Shown: positions 24,452-33,787 of the stretch, in pieces
Position numbering within the stretch: the stretch's first letter is position 1
Layout of the letters: the number at the start of each line of letters is the position of its first letter
Assembly: GCA_030426805.1 (NCBI GenBank)
Contig: JAUHXU010000005.1
Coordinates: 310,001-374,000 of the forward strand
Direction: 5' to 3'
DNA length: 64,000 nucleotides
DNA from: a bacterium
GTDB taxonomy: Bacteria > Planctomycetota > JAFGQW01
Translations under genes and position numbers: made by a program
Notes under the pieces: generated by a model
What the model was told of the DNA's origin: nothing
Database searches by the model: none
What the model saw: only the letters and a program-made list of their open reading frames with translations

Positions 24452-27400
24452 AGCGCGCCACGTTCGTCCGCCGGAGCCTGCGGCACTACTGGCGCACGCA
24501 CCTCGGCGTCGTCGCGGGGTGCGCGATCGCGACCGCGGTGCTCGCCGGCGCGCTGTTCGTCGGCGATTCGGTGCGCGAGAGTCTGCTGCAACTCGCGTTG
24601 CAACGCCTCGGCCGTATCGTCGTCGCCGTGGACGCCGGTCGACGCTTCTTCGGCGACGACCTCGCGACCCGGCTCGGTGCTGACGCGGCCGCCGTGCTCG
24701 AAGTCGAGGGCATGGCGATCGCCGGTGAGGGGGACGCCCGCACGCAGGTCAATCGCGTGCACGTGCTCGGCGTGGACGACGCGTTCTTCCGGCTCGCGGA
24801 CAAACCGCCCACGCACGCGCTCGGGCGCGGCGACGTCGCACTCGGCGCGCGCCTCGCGGAAGCGCTCGGCGTCACGGCCGGCGACGAGGTCTCGCTCCGA
24901 CTCGTGATCCCCGACCGTCTGTCGCGCGACGCGCCGCTCGCGTCGGCGCGCGAACGCGACACCGCGCGTCGGCGGCTCCGTGTGGCGGCGGTCCTCGACG
25001 CGGACGCGCTCGGCCGCTTCTCGCTGCGCTCCGACCAGACCGCGCCGATGAACGCGTTCGTCGACCGGGCGATGCTCCAACGCACGCTCGAACTGAACGA
25101 CCAGGCGAATCGCCTCGTCGCCGCCGGGCTCGACGCCGACGGAGCGCGCGCGGCGATTCGCGCGCAGTGGACGCTGGCCGACGCCGGCCTCGCGATCCGC
25201 TCGGTCGCCGACACCGCACAGCTCGAGAGCCCGCGGATCTACCTCGACCCGGCGGTGGCCAACGCGGCGCTCGCGATCGACGGCGCGCGCGGCACGCTCA
25301 CCTACCTCGTGAGCGGGATCACCGCGACGAACGGCCGCTCGACGCCCTACTCGTTCGTCGTCGGCATCGGCCCGCACGCCGACGGACCGGTCCCCGAAGG
25401 CATGCCGGACGACGGGATCGTCGTGAACCGCTGGCTCGCCGATCAGCTGCAGGTGCAGCCCGGCGGCGACGTGCGCATGTCCTACGCCGAGTTGCAGCCC
25501 GACGGTTCGTTCATCGAGCGGACGCGCGGGTTCCGCGTGCACCGCGTCGTCGAGATGGACGCGCTCACGGACGAGCGCGAACTCGTGCCTGCGTTCCCCG
25601 GCCTCACCGACGTCGAGTCGTGCGCCGATTGGGACGTCGGCATCACGACGGACGCGAAGAAGCTCGAGGACGAGCCGAACGAAGCCTACTGGAAGCAATA
25701 CCGCACCACCCCGAAGGCGTTCGTCACGCTCGCCGCGGCGCAGGCGATGTGGCGCAACCGCTACGGCGACTTGATGGCGGTGCGCTTCGACGCGAAGACC
25801 GCGAGCGACCGCGTGTCGACGACGATCCTCGAGCGCGTCGACCCGGCGGCGACCGGGTTGCTCGTGCGTCCGGCGCGTATGGAAGCGATCCGCGCGGCAT
25901 CGGAGTCGATGGACCTCGGACAGCTCTTCCTCGGGATGAGCGTCTTCCTGATCGCGGCTGCCCTGATGCTGACGGCGATGTTGTTCGTCTTCTCGGTGGA
26001 TCAGCGCGCGACCGAACGCGGCGTGCTCCTCGCGATCGGTCACACGCCGCGCTGGATCCGCCGGACACTGCTCGCCGAGGGCGCCGTGCTCGCAGCCGTC
26101 GGCGCACTCGCCGGTGTGCCGATCGGCTGGGCGTTCGCGCGCGCGCTGATCGGCGGGCTCGCGCACGCGTGGTCGGGCGCGGTCGCCGGCACCGCGGTGC
26201 GGTTCTTTGCGACGCCGACGTCGGCAGCGATCGCGGCGGTCGCCGGTGCGGTCATCTCGATCGGCGCGATGGCGATCGCCCTGCGGCGGCAGCCGTCGCG
26301 CTCGGTGCGCGCGTGGATCGCGGGCGAGTCGGGGCTCGACGCACCCGGCATCGGTCGGTCGGCCGGGACGATCGCGTGGGTCGCGTGCGTCGTCGGTGGC
26401 ACCGCCGCCGTGGCTGTCGCCGGTTGGGCGGTATTTGCCGCGCCGGCACGCCCCGCGGACGCGTTCTTCGCGGCGGGTGCCGCGATGCTCGTCGCCGGCA
26501 TCGGCGCGATCCGCATCGCGCTCGCACACCGCGCGCGCAACGCGGCCTCGCGGACGATGGGCGCGCTCGGCGTGCGCAACGCCGCGCGCCGGCCCGGGCG
26601 GAGCGTCACGACGGCCGGGATGCTCGCGGCCGGCTCGTTCCTCGTGCTCGCGGTCGCGTCGATGAAGGAGGACTTCGCGGCGACCGAACACGACCGCGCC
26701 TCGGGGACCGGAGGCTTCGAGCTCTACGGGGAGTCGAGCATCGCCGTCCACGAGGATCTCGGCACCGCAGAGGGTCGCGACACCTACCGACTCCGCGCCG
26801 GCGAACTCGAAGGCGTCTCGTTCACGCCGTTGCGCGTACTCGACGGCGACGACGCGAGCTGCCTGAACCTGAACCAGGCGCTCACCCCGCCGCTCATCGG
26901 CGTGAATCCGGACGTGCTCGCGCGACTCGGCGCGTTCACCGGCCCGGGCGACGCGGCCGCGCTGTGGAAGCGACTCGACGCGGTGCGCGACGACGGCGCG
27001 GTGCCGGCGATCGTCGGCGACTCGGCGACCGCGATGTGGAAGCTCAAGATGACGGTCGACCCCGACGACGGAGCGACGATCCCCTACACCGACGAACGCG
27101 GCGACACGTTCGACGTCAAACTCGTCGGCGCACTGCCGATGCGCTTGACCGTGCTGCAGGGCAAGCTCCTCGTCGCGAACCGGCACTTCACCGAACGCTA
27201 CCCGTCGGAGAGCGGTGCGCGCGCCCTCTTGATCGACACGCCTGCCGACCGGGCCGACGCGGTGCGCCGCTACCTCACGCGCCGACTCGACCGGGTCGGG
27301 CTCGACGTCGTGCCATCGGTCGACCGGCTGCGACGCTACTACGTCGTCGAGTCGACCTACCTGACGATGTTCCTCGTACTCGGCGGACTCGGGCTGCTGC

Positions 27401-27735
27401 TCGGCACGACCGGCATGGGCGTGCTCGTGCTGCGCAACGTCCTCGAGCGCCGCGCCGAACTCGCGCTCCTCCGCGCGGTCGGCTTCTCCCGCCGCGCGGT
27501 CGCGCGCGTCGTGATCGCCGAGCACCGCTTCCTGCTCGTCGCCGGCCTCGCCGTCGGCATCGTCGCCGCGGCGATCGCACTCGTCCCGGCCGTGACACGC
27601 CCCGGCGTCCACATCCCGTTCGGCCTGCTCACCGCGTTCGTCGTCGCGACCGCCGTGTGCTCGCTCGCCTGGATCGCAATCGCCGTCCGCCTCGCGCTAC
27701 GCGCCGAACTCGTCCCCGCCCTGCGCGACGAGTAG
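24448..27735 (+). CDS. ABC transporter permease, FtsX/MacB-like, extra-long
   Basis: 1095 residues from ATG 24448, overlapping the ATPase stop (ATGA). One TM helix at the N terminus (GVVAGCAIATAVLAGALFVGDS) is followed by a large external domain of about 450 residues. The first FtsX block lies around residues 485-620 (GQLFLGMSVFLIAAALMLTA, RATERGVLLAIGHTPRWIRR, LAAVGALAGVPIGWAFA). More TM helices, a second external domain and a C-terminal FtsX block (MFLVLGGLGLLLGTTGMGV, RRAELALLRAVGFSRRAV) follow. The two FtsX units in one chain mean a single polypeptide could form the permease with two ATPase copies. It is probably an extruder of lipoproteins or lipids across the periplasm. It converges on the next gene with 13 bases between stops. 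Confidence 0.9.
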   Translation: MKRATFVRRSLRHYWRTHLGVVAGCAIATAVLAGALFVGDSVRESLLQLALQRLGRIVVAVDAGRRFFGDDLATRLGADAAAVLEVEGMAIAGEGDARTQVNRVHVLGVDDAFFRLADKPPTHALGRGDVALGARLAEALGVTAGDEVSLRLVIPDRLSRDAPLASARERDTARRRLRVAAVLDADALGRFSLRSDQTAPMNAFVDRAMLQRTLELNDQANRLVAAGLDADGARAAIRAQWTLADAGLAIRSVADTAQLESPRIYLDPAVANAALAIDGARGTLTYLVSGITATNGRSTPYSFVVGIGPHADGPVPEGMPDDGIVVNRWLADQLQVQPGGDVRMSYAELQPDGSFIERTRGFRVHRVVEMDALTDERELVPAFPGLTDVESCADWDVGITTDAKKLEDEPNEAYWKQYRTTPKAFVTLAAAQAMWRNRYGDLMAVRFDAKTASDRVSTTILERVDPAATGLLVRPARMEAIRAASESMDLGQLFLGMSVFLIAAALMLTAMLFVFSVDQRATERGVLLAIGHTPRWIRRTLLAEGAVLAAVGALAGVPIGWAFARALIGGLAHAWSGAVAGTAVRFFATPTSAAIAAVAGAVISIGAMAIALRRQPSRSVRAWIAGESGLDAPGIGRSAGTIAWVACVVGGTAAVAVAGWAVFAAPARPADAFFAAGAAMLVAGIGAIRIALAHRARNAASRTMGALGVRNAARRPGRSVTTAGMLAAGSFLVLAVASMKEDFAATEHDRASGTGGFELYGESSIAVHEDLGTAEGRDTYRLRAGELEGVSFTPLRVLDGDDASCLNLNQALTPPLIGVNPDVLARLGAFTGPGDAAALWKRLDAVRDDGAVPAIVGDSATAMWKLKMTVDPDDGATIPYTDERGDTFDVKLVGALPMRLTVLQGKLLVANRHFTERYPSESGARALLIDTPADRADAVRRYLTRRLDRVGLDVVPSVDRLRRYYVVESTYLTMFLVLGGLGLLLGTTGMGVLVLRNVLERRAELALLRAVGFSRRAVARVVIAEHRFLLVAGLAVGIVAAAIALVPAVTRPGVHIPFGLLTAFVVATAVCSLAWIAIAVRLALRAELVPALRDE

Positions 27736-27748
27736 ACGCTCGCGCGAG

Positions 27749-29518
27749 TTACCGATCGCCGGGCCAGTAGCTGCCGTCGGGCATCAAGAGCGCCAACGCG
27801 CCGCCGAGCAGGCGACGTGCCTGGTCGAGCGTCACCGGGATCGGCTTCCCCGCCCGCACGGCCGCGCGGCGCTCTTCGTCGGCGAAGAAGCGACGCCACA
27901 CCTTGCGGAGCGCGATGCGCTCGTCGCGCGGAAGGCACTCGAACTGGCCGCTATCTGCTTGGGGGTGCTCCAACCGGTCGAGGAGAAACGTGATCGCGTC
28001 GTGAAACCCGTGCTCGTGAGCCAGCCGTTCAATCCACGCGTCCGTCGCCTCCCAGTGCGCCGCGAGGCGCATGAGGGCTTCACCGGCCGCACGCACGACC
28101 GAAGGGTGCATCTCGGCGCGCACGATGTTCGCCAACGACGGGGCGAATGCGCGGTCGCCGGAGTGACCCGCGACATCGCAGGCGGCAGCGACGACGCCTC
28201 GGTCGCAGTCGTTGAGGGCCTTCTGGAGCAGCTCGGCCCAGCGTCCTTTCGGTGGTCGCGGTAACGCTCGCACCGCGGCTTCGCGGAGGACCGGCGGATT
28301 GGCGCTGAAGAACGCGGCGAGCGTCCCCTCCCAATCCTCGCGGCGGGCGACGTTCGGATCGCCGAGCTCGAGAAACTGCGCCATGATCACGCCGAGGCCG
28401 CCACCGATCGGCGCGCGGAACCCGCGTCCGCGCAACGCGGCGAGCGCGTAACGCAGCGCACCCACCGGGCCAGGCGCATCCAAGATGTTCTCGTGCGGCG
28501 CCTCTCGCGGCGGGTGGTAGCCGCTGATCGCGGCCTCGAGCGCCTGCAGGACCGTCTCCCCATCGGCCGGTGAGCCGATCGCATCGATGATCCGGCACCC
28601 GGTGCGAACACAATTCACGTTCCCGGAGCCGAGAAGCCGCCGTGCCGAGGACAGCAACCGTTCTGCTGCCTCCGGTCGCCAGAAGCCGCCGAGCCGACCG
28701 ACGACGAACCGTTGCGAGTGGGCGTCGACGAGTCTGCGCGGGATCCGCTGGATGAGATAGCTCGCCGCGGCGTGCTCGACATCGAGGCGATCGGAAGCCA
28801 TGAGTCGCAGAAGCGCAGCGGTCGCGCCCGCCGTGTGGATCTGGTGCAATCCGAACACGGCGCGAACCTCCCCGGCTGCCGCGTACCGCTCCAGCGGCTC
28901 CAGGAACACCGGGTGACACAGGTGGCGAAACGCAGAGTGCCTGCCAGCCCACGCGTCGAACTTGTCCGGCACCTCCCCTGCCGCCGCGATCGACCGGACG
29001 AGTTCGTCGGCCTGCGCCGCAGTCGGCAAGGCAATGCCGAAACGCGCCTCGGCGACCGGGTGTGGCTTGTCATCGGTCGCCGACCACCCGAAGTCGTGAA
29101 CGACGCGCAACGTGAACTCACCCGGACGGTCGACGCGGACGTAGTTCTGCAGCAGGAGCTCCTCGCAATGCTCGCCACCGACGTGGAGCGTTCTCGTCCC
29201 GACCATCCCGCCCGGCGTCGCAGCAGAGGTAGCCGCCAACGCCGTGCCCGCTCGATCCCTAACACTGCACTTGTAGCGAGTCGGAAATCCAGACCAACGA
29301 TAGTCACCCCCGGTGTTGAAGCCGAACGGCTCGGATCCGGCATTCGACAGGACGAACCGAAGCCGGATCGGGTTGCCGAGCACGCAATTCGCGTCGCCGA
29401 CGATCGTCACGGTAACGCGTGCCCCGTCCGGCACCGGCGGCTGAGCCAGCACTCGCATCGTGGCGACCAGCGTCAACAGCGCGACATGGACGGTGATGAT
29501 GCACTGCTTTGCGAGCAT
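27749..29518 (-). CDS. Secreted HEAT-repeat protein with N-terminal Ig-like domain
   Basis: 589 residues from ATG 29518, one base after the upstream stop (TGACATG). The signal peptide (VHVALLTLVATMRVLAQ) is followed by a beta domain of about 150 residues with GNPIRLRFVLSNAGSEPFGF, which resembles an intracellular-proteinase-inhibitor or Ig-type fold. From residue about 190 helical repeats follow (VLREAAVRALPRPPKGRW, GVVAAACDVAGHSGDRAF, SVVRAAGEALMRLAAHW). No catalytic residues are evident. It is coupled to the regulatory-like-domain protein upstream, so they may form one secreted complex. Confidence 0.65.
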   Translation of the reverse strand: MLAKQCIITVHVALLTLVATMRVLAQPPVPDGARVTVTIVGDANCVLGNPIRLRFVLSNAGSEPFGFNTGGDYRWSGFPTRYKCSVRDRAGTALAATSAATPGGMVGTRTLHVGGEHCEELLLQNYVRVDRPGEFTLRVVHDFGWSATDDKPHPVAEARFGIALPTAAQADELVRSIAAAGEVPDKFDAWAGRHSAFRHLCHPVFLEPLERYAAAGEVRAVFGLHQIHTAGATAALLRLMASDRLDVEHAAASYLIQRIPRRLVDAHSQRFVVGRLGGFWRPEAAERLLSSARRLLGSGNVNCVRTGCRIIDAIGSPADGETVLQALEAAISGYHPPREAPHENILDAPGPVGALRYALAALRGRGFRAPIGGGLGVIMAQFLELGDPNVARREDWEGTLAAFFSANPPVLREAAVRALPRPPKGRWAELLQKALNDCDRGVVAAACDVAGHSGDRAFAPSLANIVRAEMHPSVVRAAGEALMRLAAHWEATDAWIERLAHEHGFHDAITFLLDRLEHPQADSGQFECLPRDERIALRKVWRRFFADEERRAAVRAGKPIPVTLDQARRLLGGALALLMPDGSYWPGDR

Positions 29519-29519
29519 G

Positions 29520-31166
29520 TCATTCCCCGATCGCGAACACCTGCACTGCCGACGTGTCGGTCACGACGATGTCTCGCGTGGTCTGGTCTCCGCCGCAGCG
29601 CAGCGCCAATCGATACCGGCCGGGCGCCGGGAGCCGGTAGGTGGCAGTCGGTGGCAACGACGATCCGAGGTAATGGTACCTGCGGTCGTTCGGAAACCGA
29701 AAGCGAGAGTCGCTCCCGTCGATCGGCTCGATCGTCAGCGACGCGCCACCGTCTCGTTGCGCTCGCGGCGCGAAGTGAACCTCGATCGGAAGCCCGGGCT
29801 GAAGAACGACGTGTCGCGACTCGCGAACGTCGTTCAACCGGACCGCTCGATACCCCTTGGCGAGGACGATGACATCCAACCGGGATCGATCGTCGATCGC
29901 ATATTCCACGGACCACGGCTTGCCGGCATTCTCCTCGGGGCGACGACGCGGGTCGAACCGGCGATAGTGGGCGCCGAGCCGCTCTCGCCCCCGAACGACG
30001 CGGAGTTCGACATCCACGGGACACTCGCCGCTCGGCGCGGCAATCGTCAACGAGATGCGACGGATCTGCCGGGTGACGTCGATGCGCTGCAACACGGGCG
30101 GTGCCTGCGTCTCGCCCGCGGTGACCGAGATGCCGTCGAGTCGGCGCACCGGCTGGGGCTGAGGATGCAGATTCAGTTCGACGTCGCACCTGCCCGCGCG
30201 CAGTCCATCGATCCGGAACGGCACGATCAGCGCATCGCCGCGCGGTGTCGTCGCGTCCCAGTCGAGTCGCCCGTCCTTGGATGCGGTCGCGCGCGGCGGC
30301 GGAGACTCGTCCGTCCACGTCACGGGATTCGTGAAGTAGTCGACTGCGGCGGCCTCGCCCACGGCGCGGACGGTCAGCCGATACCGCGGGACGCTCGCGC
30401 CGACGACGACGGACCCGACCAGGGACGCGGCGCGCCGAAGGACGAAGCGCTCGTCTCGCGCGCCCCGGCGAACGACGCGGGCCATCTCCGAACAGTAGCC
30501 GTCTTTCCCGACCCAAATGCGAAGCGACCCCGGCGGGCAGATCGCGTGCAGCGCGAATCGGCCCGCTTGATCGGACTCGACGTCGAACAGGTCCGTCTCC
30601 GGACTCCAGTTGAACGTAGGCACCCGCTCGGGATCGTCCAACGATACGACCGGAGCCTTGCCGTAGTAGACGCATCGCTCGCGGGACGTAGGGTCGTAGG
30701 CGGCACCTCGATAGACGAGGATCTTGGCACCGGCAATCGGCTGATCGTCCTCGTCGACGACACGCCCGGAGAGTACATGGCCGCCGGAGCGGAGTTGCAC
30801 ATCGCCCACGTCCAGGTCGCCCGACGGGAACGCTCGGCCGAGGTCAACTGTCGCGCGGCTGACGCCGGGGAAACCGGGGAGGCCTCGGATCGTCAGTTCG
30901 AGTTGGCGGCCGGGATCCGCGTCACGGTCCTCCTCCTCGAAGACGCACCGAAACCTGCCGTCTCGATCGGTCTGCGCGCCCGAGGACATCAGGCTCCCCG
31001 GAGTGACGAGCAGACCGTCAATCCAACGACTGCAAACCGGTCGGTTCGCAGCGTCGACGATCCGCCCGACGATCGCCGGGTAGCGAGGCGGCATTCGGAC
31101 CTCGTCTTCGACCTGTGCCGCCGGAGCCGTCGCGAGCAAGGCGAGAACGAGGAGCGAGATACGCAT
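29520..31166 (-). CDS. Secreted carboxypeptidase-regulatory-like domain protein
   Basis: 548 residues from ATG 31166 (AGGAGG nine bases upstream), signal peptide ISLLVLALLATAPAAQ. At least three transthyretin-like beta-sandwich units can be seen, marked by IVGRIVDAANRPVCSR, LSGRVVDEDDQPIAGAKILV and turn motifs TDRDGRFRC and SDQAGRFAL. The C-terminal third is beta-rich (APGRYRLALRCGGDQTTRD). Such domains (CarboxypepD_reg) are non-catalytic extracellular modules. It has the same style as the protein at 52522-54723. It is coupled to the HEAT gene downstream. Confidence 0.75.
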   Translation of the reverse strand: MRISLLVLALLATAPAAQVEDEVRMPPRYPAIVGRIVDAANRPVCSRWIDGLLVTPGSLMSSGAQTDRDGRFRCVFEEEDRDADPGRQLELTIRGLPGFPGVSRATVDLGRAFPSGDLDVGDVQLRSGGHVLSGRVVDEDDQPIAGAKILVYRGAAYDPTSRERCVYYGKAPVVSLDDPERVPTFNWSPETDLFDVESDQAGRFALHAICPPGSLRIWVGKDGYCSEMARVVRRGARDERFVLRRAASLVGSVVVGASVPRYRLTVRAVGEAAAVDYFTNPVTWTDESPPPRATASKDGRLDWDATTPRGDALIVPFRIDGLRAGRCDVELNLHPQPQPVRRLDGISVTAGETQAPPVLQRIDVTRQIRRISLTIAAPSGECPVDVELRVVRGRERLGAHYRRFDPRRRPEENAGKPWSVEYAIDDRSRLDVIVLAKGYRAVRLNDVRESRHVVLQPGLPIEVHFAPRAQRDGGASLTIEPIDGSDSRFRFPNDRRYHYLGSSLPPTATYRLPAPGRYRLALRCGGDQTTRDIVVTDTSAVQVFAIGE

Positions 31167-31243
31167 CGGACCGATCCTCCTGTCGCTTCGCGGGTGAGCC
31201 GCTTCGCTCAACGATCGCGAGCGGTGAACGGTTCACGGGATCG

Positions 31244-32203
31244 TCAGCGGCCGGGAGTCGGATCCGGCTCCGGCGCGCGTCGGTGGCGGAGGAAGAAGTC
31301 GAAGATCATCGCGCTCGCGCTGAAGTCGCGGCAGACCGCGCCGACGACGCGTTTGGGCAGGTAGCCGCGTCCGCCGGGCCAGGTGTGTCCGCCGCCGATG
31401 ACTTCGACGAGGACGACCTCGGTGTTCGCCACGCCGCCGGCGTAGGTCAGGACGCGGGCGCGGGCGTCGTCGAAGCGGTTCTTGTCGGGCAGTTCGCGGA
31501 CCGTCGGTTCAGGGCCGCATCGGTTCGCGCGGACGAACCGTTCGACCGTCGCGGCGGTCGACAGGATCTCGCCGCGGCTGCGTCCGCGCTTGAAGAGTCG
31601 GACGTGTCCGCCGTCGTACGGCACGATCGGGTCTTTCGTGCCGTTGACGATCATCACCGCGATCGGTCGCGTGGGCGATCGCTCCTTCAGCGGCATCGTG
31701 ATCTGCGCGGTGACCGGCGCGATCGCCGCCAGCTTCGCCGTGAGGTCGAGGCCGAGGCGGATCGACATGAAGCCGCCGTTGGAGATCCCGGTCGAGTAGA
31801 CGCGATCCGGATCGACGCCGAAGCCGTCCACCATCCGATCGATCACTTTGGACAGGAAGCCGACGTCGTCGTTCGCGCCGTCCTTCAGGTGCTCGGTCCG
31901 GCCGTCGCTCCACTGCCGCTGCAGCCCGTCCGGAAAGACGAGCACGAATCCGCGGGCATCGCCGGCGCGCTTCAGCGACGGGCCTGCCGCGCGCGCGAAC
32001 TGCTTGCCGCTCCCGCCACCCCCGTGCAAGACCAGCGCCAGCGGGTGGCGCGCCTTCGCGTCGAACGCGGGCGGCAGATGAATGTGGTAGGTGCGGGTCT
32101 CGCCGTCGTGCTCGAGCGTCTCGGTTCGATCCCGCGCGGCGACATCCTGTGCCGCACACGCGAGGCCGACGCACAGTGCGCCGATCGTCATCGGAATGCG
32201 CAT
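31244..32203 (-). CDS. Secreted alpha/beta-hydrolase, PHB depolymerase/feruloyl esterase-like (CE1-type)
   Basis: 319 residues from ATG 32203 (GGAG seven bases upstream), with a signal peptide (MTIGALCVGLACAAQ). The order is that of LpqC/PHB-depolymerase-like esterases: RTYHIHLPPAF, PLALVLHGGGGSG (oxyanion hole), nucleophile S141 in GISNGGF, the acid in VNGTKDPIVPYDGG and the histidine in VIGGGHTWPGG. Cysteines in ANRCGP and AVCRDF could pair. The family hydrolyses polyhydroxybutyrate or esterified polysaccharides outside the cell. The specific substrate cannot be told. Confidence 0.85.
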   Translation of the reverse strand: MRIPMTIGALCVGLACAAQDVAARDRTETLEHDGETRTYHIHLPPAFDAKARHPLALVLHGGGGSGKQFARAAGPSLKRAGDARGFVLVFPDGLQRQWSDGRTEHLKDGANDDVGFLSKVIDRMVDGFGVDPDRVYSTGISNGGFMSIRLGLDLTAKLAAIAPVTAQITMPLKERSPTRPIAVMIVNGTKDPIVPYDGGHVRLFKRGRSRGEILSTAATVERFVRANRCGPEPTVRELPDKNRFDDARARVLTYAGGVANTEVVLVEVIGGGHTWPGGRGYLPKRVVGAVCRDFSASAMIFDFFLRHRRAPEPDPTPGR

Positions 32204-32261
32204 CGCGTTTCTCCGTCTCGACCGAACACCCACGGCGGCGACACACGCGCCGACGGTGTCG

Positions 32262-32816
32262 TTATTCCGGCGTCGAAGGCGAATTCGCGGTGAGGAGTTT
32301 GACGCCACCCGTCACCGCAACGCCGGCAGAGATCAACGCACACCACACCCAGATGGTCTTTCCGATGGAGATGCCGACGCTCTCCGCGCCGGCAGGCATC
32401 CCGCCCATCTGGCGCCCCGGGTCGTTGAACAGGAACATCAGCGGGCCGAACAGGAGCGTCGCGCACGACAGCCCGAAGAAGATGACGCGCTGCAACTCCG
32501 GCGTGAGCGAGCCGATCAGCGGCTGCCGGACCGCCGGCATCGTCAGGAGCAGGATCGTCCCGACGGCGGCGACGAAGTAGAGCCACCCCCAGTCTTGGAA
32601 CCCGTTGATGCTCTGGCCCCCGAACGGCGACCGCACCGACCACCACGGCAGAAAGCCGAACAACAGCGCCGCGCCGGAGCCGAGCAGCAACAGGCGCTGC
32701 GGCATCTCGAATCGCATCACGTATTCGCGCGCGCGCTCCGCATGCTGCCTCGCCTGCTCGCTCGCGGACGCGCCGGTCGACTCGCTCGCCGGCCGATCGT
32801 CGTTCGTGTCGCTCAT
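32262..32816 (-). CDS. Four-TM membrane protein of unknown function
   Basis: 184 residues. A polar N-terminal arm (about 35 residues, rich in Ala/Glu/Arg) is followed by four hydrophobic segments: RLLLLGSGAALLFGFLPWWS, WLYFVAAVGTILLLTMPAV, VIFFGLSCATLLFGPLMFLF and WVWCALISAGVAVTGGVKLL. I do not recognise the family. The helix-loop-helix form with a WW after the first helix resembles small DUF-type planctomycete membrane proteins. It lies 24 bases after the kinase stop on the same strand, so it is probably co-transcribed with that kinase. No catalytic motif was found. Confidence 0.65.
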   Translation of the reverse strand: MSDTNDDRPASESTGASASEQARQHAERAREYVMRFEMPQRLLLLGSGAALLFGFLPWWSVRSPFGGQSINGFQDWGWLYFVAAVGTILLLTMPAVRQPLIGSLTPELQRVIFFGLSCATLLFGPLMFLFNDPGRQMGGMPAGAESVGISIGKTIWVWCALISAGVAVTGGVKLLTANSPSTPE

Positions 32817-32840
32817 GCCCGTCTCCTGATCCTCGGCCGG

Positions 32841-33674
32841 TCAGCCGTCGGCATCGAGGCGCTCGAGCTCGGCGACGACGATTGCCATCGAGTCGATCCG
32901 CTTCTTCGGTTTCTTGTGCATCATCCGGCCGAGCAGCCGATCGATCGGCGCGCTCACGTCGCGGTTGACGCGACGCGCCGCCTTCGGGCGCTCACGCATC
33001 GTCGCGCGGAGCACATCGACGGTCTTCGCACCGTCGAACGCGACCTGCCCGGTCAGCATCTCGTAGAGCATCACGCCGAGCGCGAAGATGTCGGTGCGTG
33101 CGTCGACCGCATCGCCGGCCACCTGCTCCGGGGCCGCGTAACCGGGGGTGCCGATCCACGCGCCGGGTGCGGTCAGCATCGTCTGGCCGTTCAGGTCCTT
33201 CGCGATACCGAAGTCGAGCACGGCGATCGAGTCGTCCGCGGCGCGCACCATCACGTTGTCGGGCTTCAAGTCGCGGTGCACGATGCCGGCCTCGTGCGCC
33301 GCGTGCACACCGCTCGCGATCTCGCGGGCCCACCGCAGCACCGTGTCGACGTCCGGGGCAGGCTCGGTGCGCATGCGATGCCGAAGACTGTCGCCGTCGA
33401 TCAGCTCGGAGACGACGTAGAGCCGCCCCTCCTCACGCCCGAGGCCGAAGACCCGCGCGACGTTGGGGTGCTGGATGCCGGCGAAGCGCTTGCCCTCGCG
33501 CACGAAGCGCTGCACCGCGTCGGGATCCGCGGTCGCGGCATCCACGAGGAACTTCACCGCGAGTTCGCCGCCGCGCTTGTGATCGGTCGCGCGAAACACC
33601 GCACCCATGCCACCGCGACCGAGCCGGTCGGTGATCTCGATGAAGCCGTCCTTGCCGAGGCGCCTGCCGATCAT
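32841..33674 (-). CDS. Soluble Ser/Thr protein kinase
   Basis: 277 residues from ATG 33674; the ATG lacks a clear SD and an upstream start at 33701 is possible. It is essentially a bare Hanks kinase domain: GRGGMGAVFRATD (P-loop), ELAVKFL (Lys), HRDLKPDNV (catalytic loop), LDFGIAKD, GYAAPEQV and TDIFALGVMLYEMLTG. No TM helix, FGE or other sensor domain follows, unlike the two large kinases in the window, so it is cytosolic or recruited by the four-TM protein encoded next. It is divergent from a GT39-like gene. Confidence 0.9.
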   Translation of the reverse strand: MIGRRLGKDGFIEITDRLGRGGMGAVFRATDHKRGGELAVKFLVDAATADPDAVQRFVREGKRFAGIQHPNVARVFGLGREEGRLYVVSELIDGDSLRHRMRTEPAPDVDTVLRWAREIASGVHAAHEAGIVHRDLKPDNVMVRAADDSIAVLDFGIAKDLNGQTMLTAPGAWIGTPGYAAPEQVAGDAVDARTDIFALGVMLYEMLTGQVAFDGAKTVDVLRATMRERPKAARRVNRDVSAPIDRLLGRMMHKKPKKRIDSMAIVVAELERLDADG

Positions 33675-33787
33675 GGCGCCAGCGTAGGGTCGCCGGTCCA
33701 CGGAGGCAAGGGGTACGGGGCTTGCGCCGGCTCGACGCGTGCCCTACCCTCGCGGTCGAGCGGTGAAGCGACGAGGAGAAGACGTCG

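Noticed and set aside
24061..27612. Very long open frame on the minus strand opposite the ABC permease
   Set aside because: Its translation is Arg/Asp/Gly low-complexity without domains, a by-product of high G+C; the plus-strand frame holds a clear FtsX permease.
33684..33747. GTAGGG/CCCTAC repeat between the kinase and GT39 genes
   Set aside because: Six-base arms nearly 60 bases apart carry little weight.
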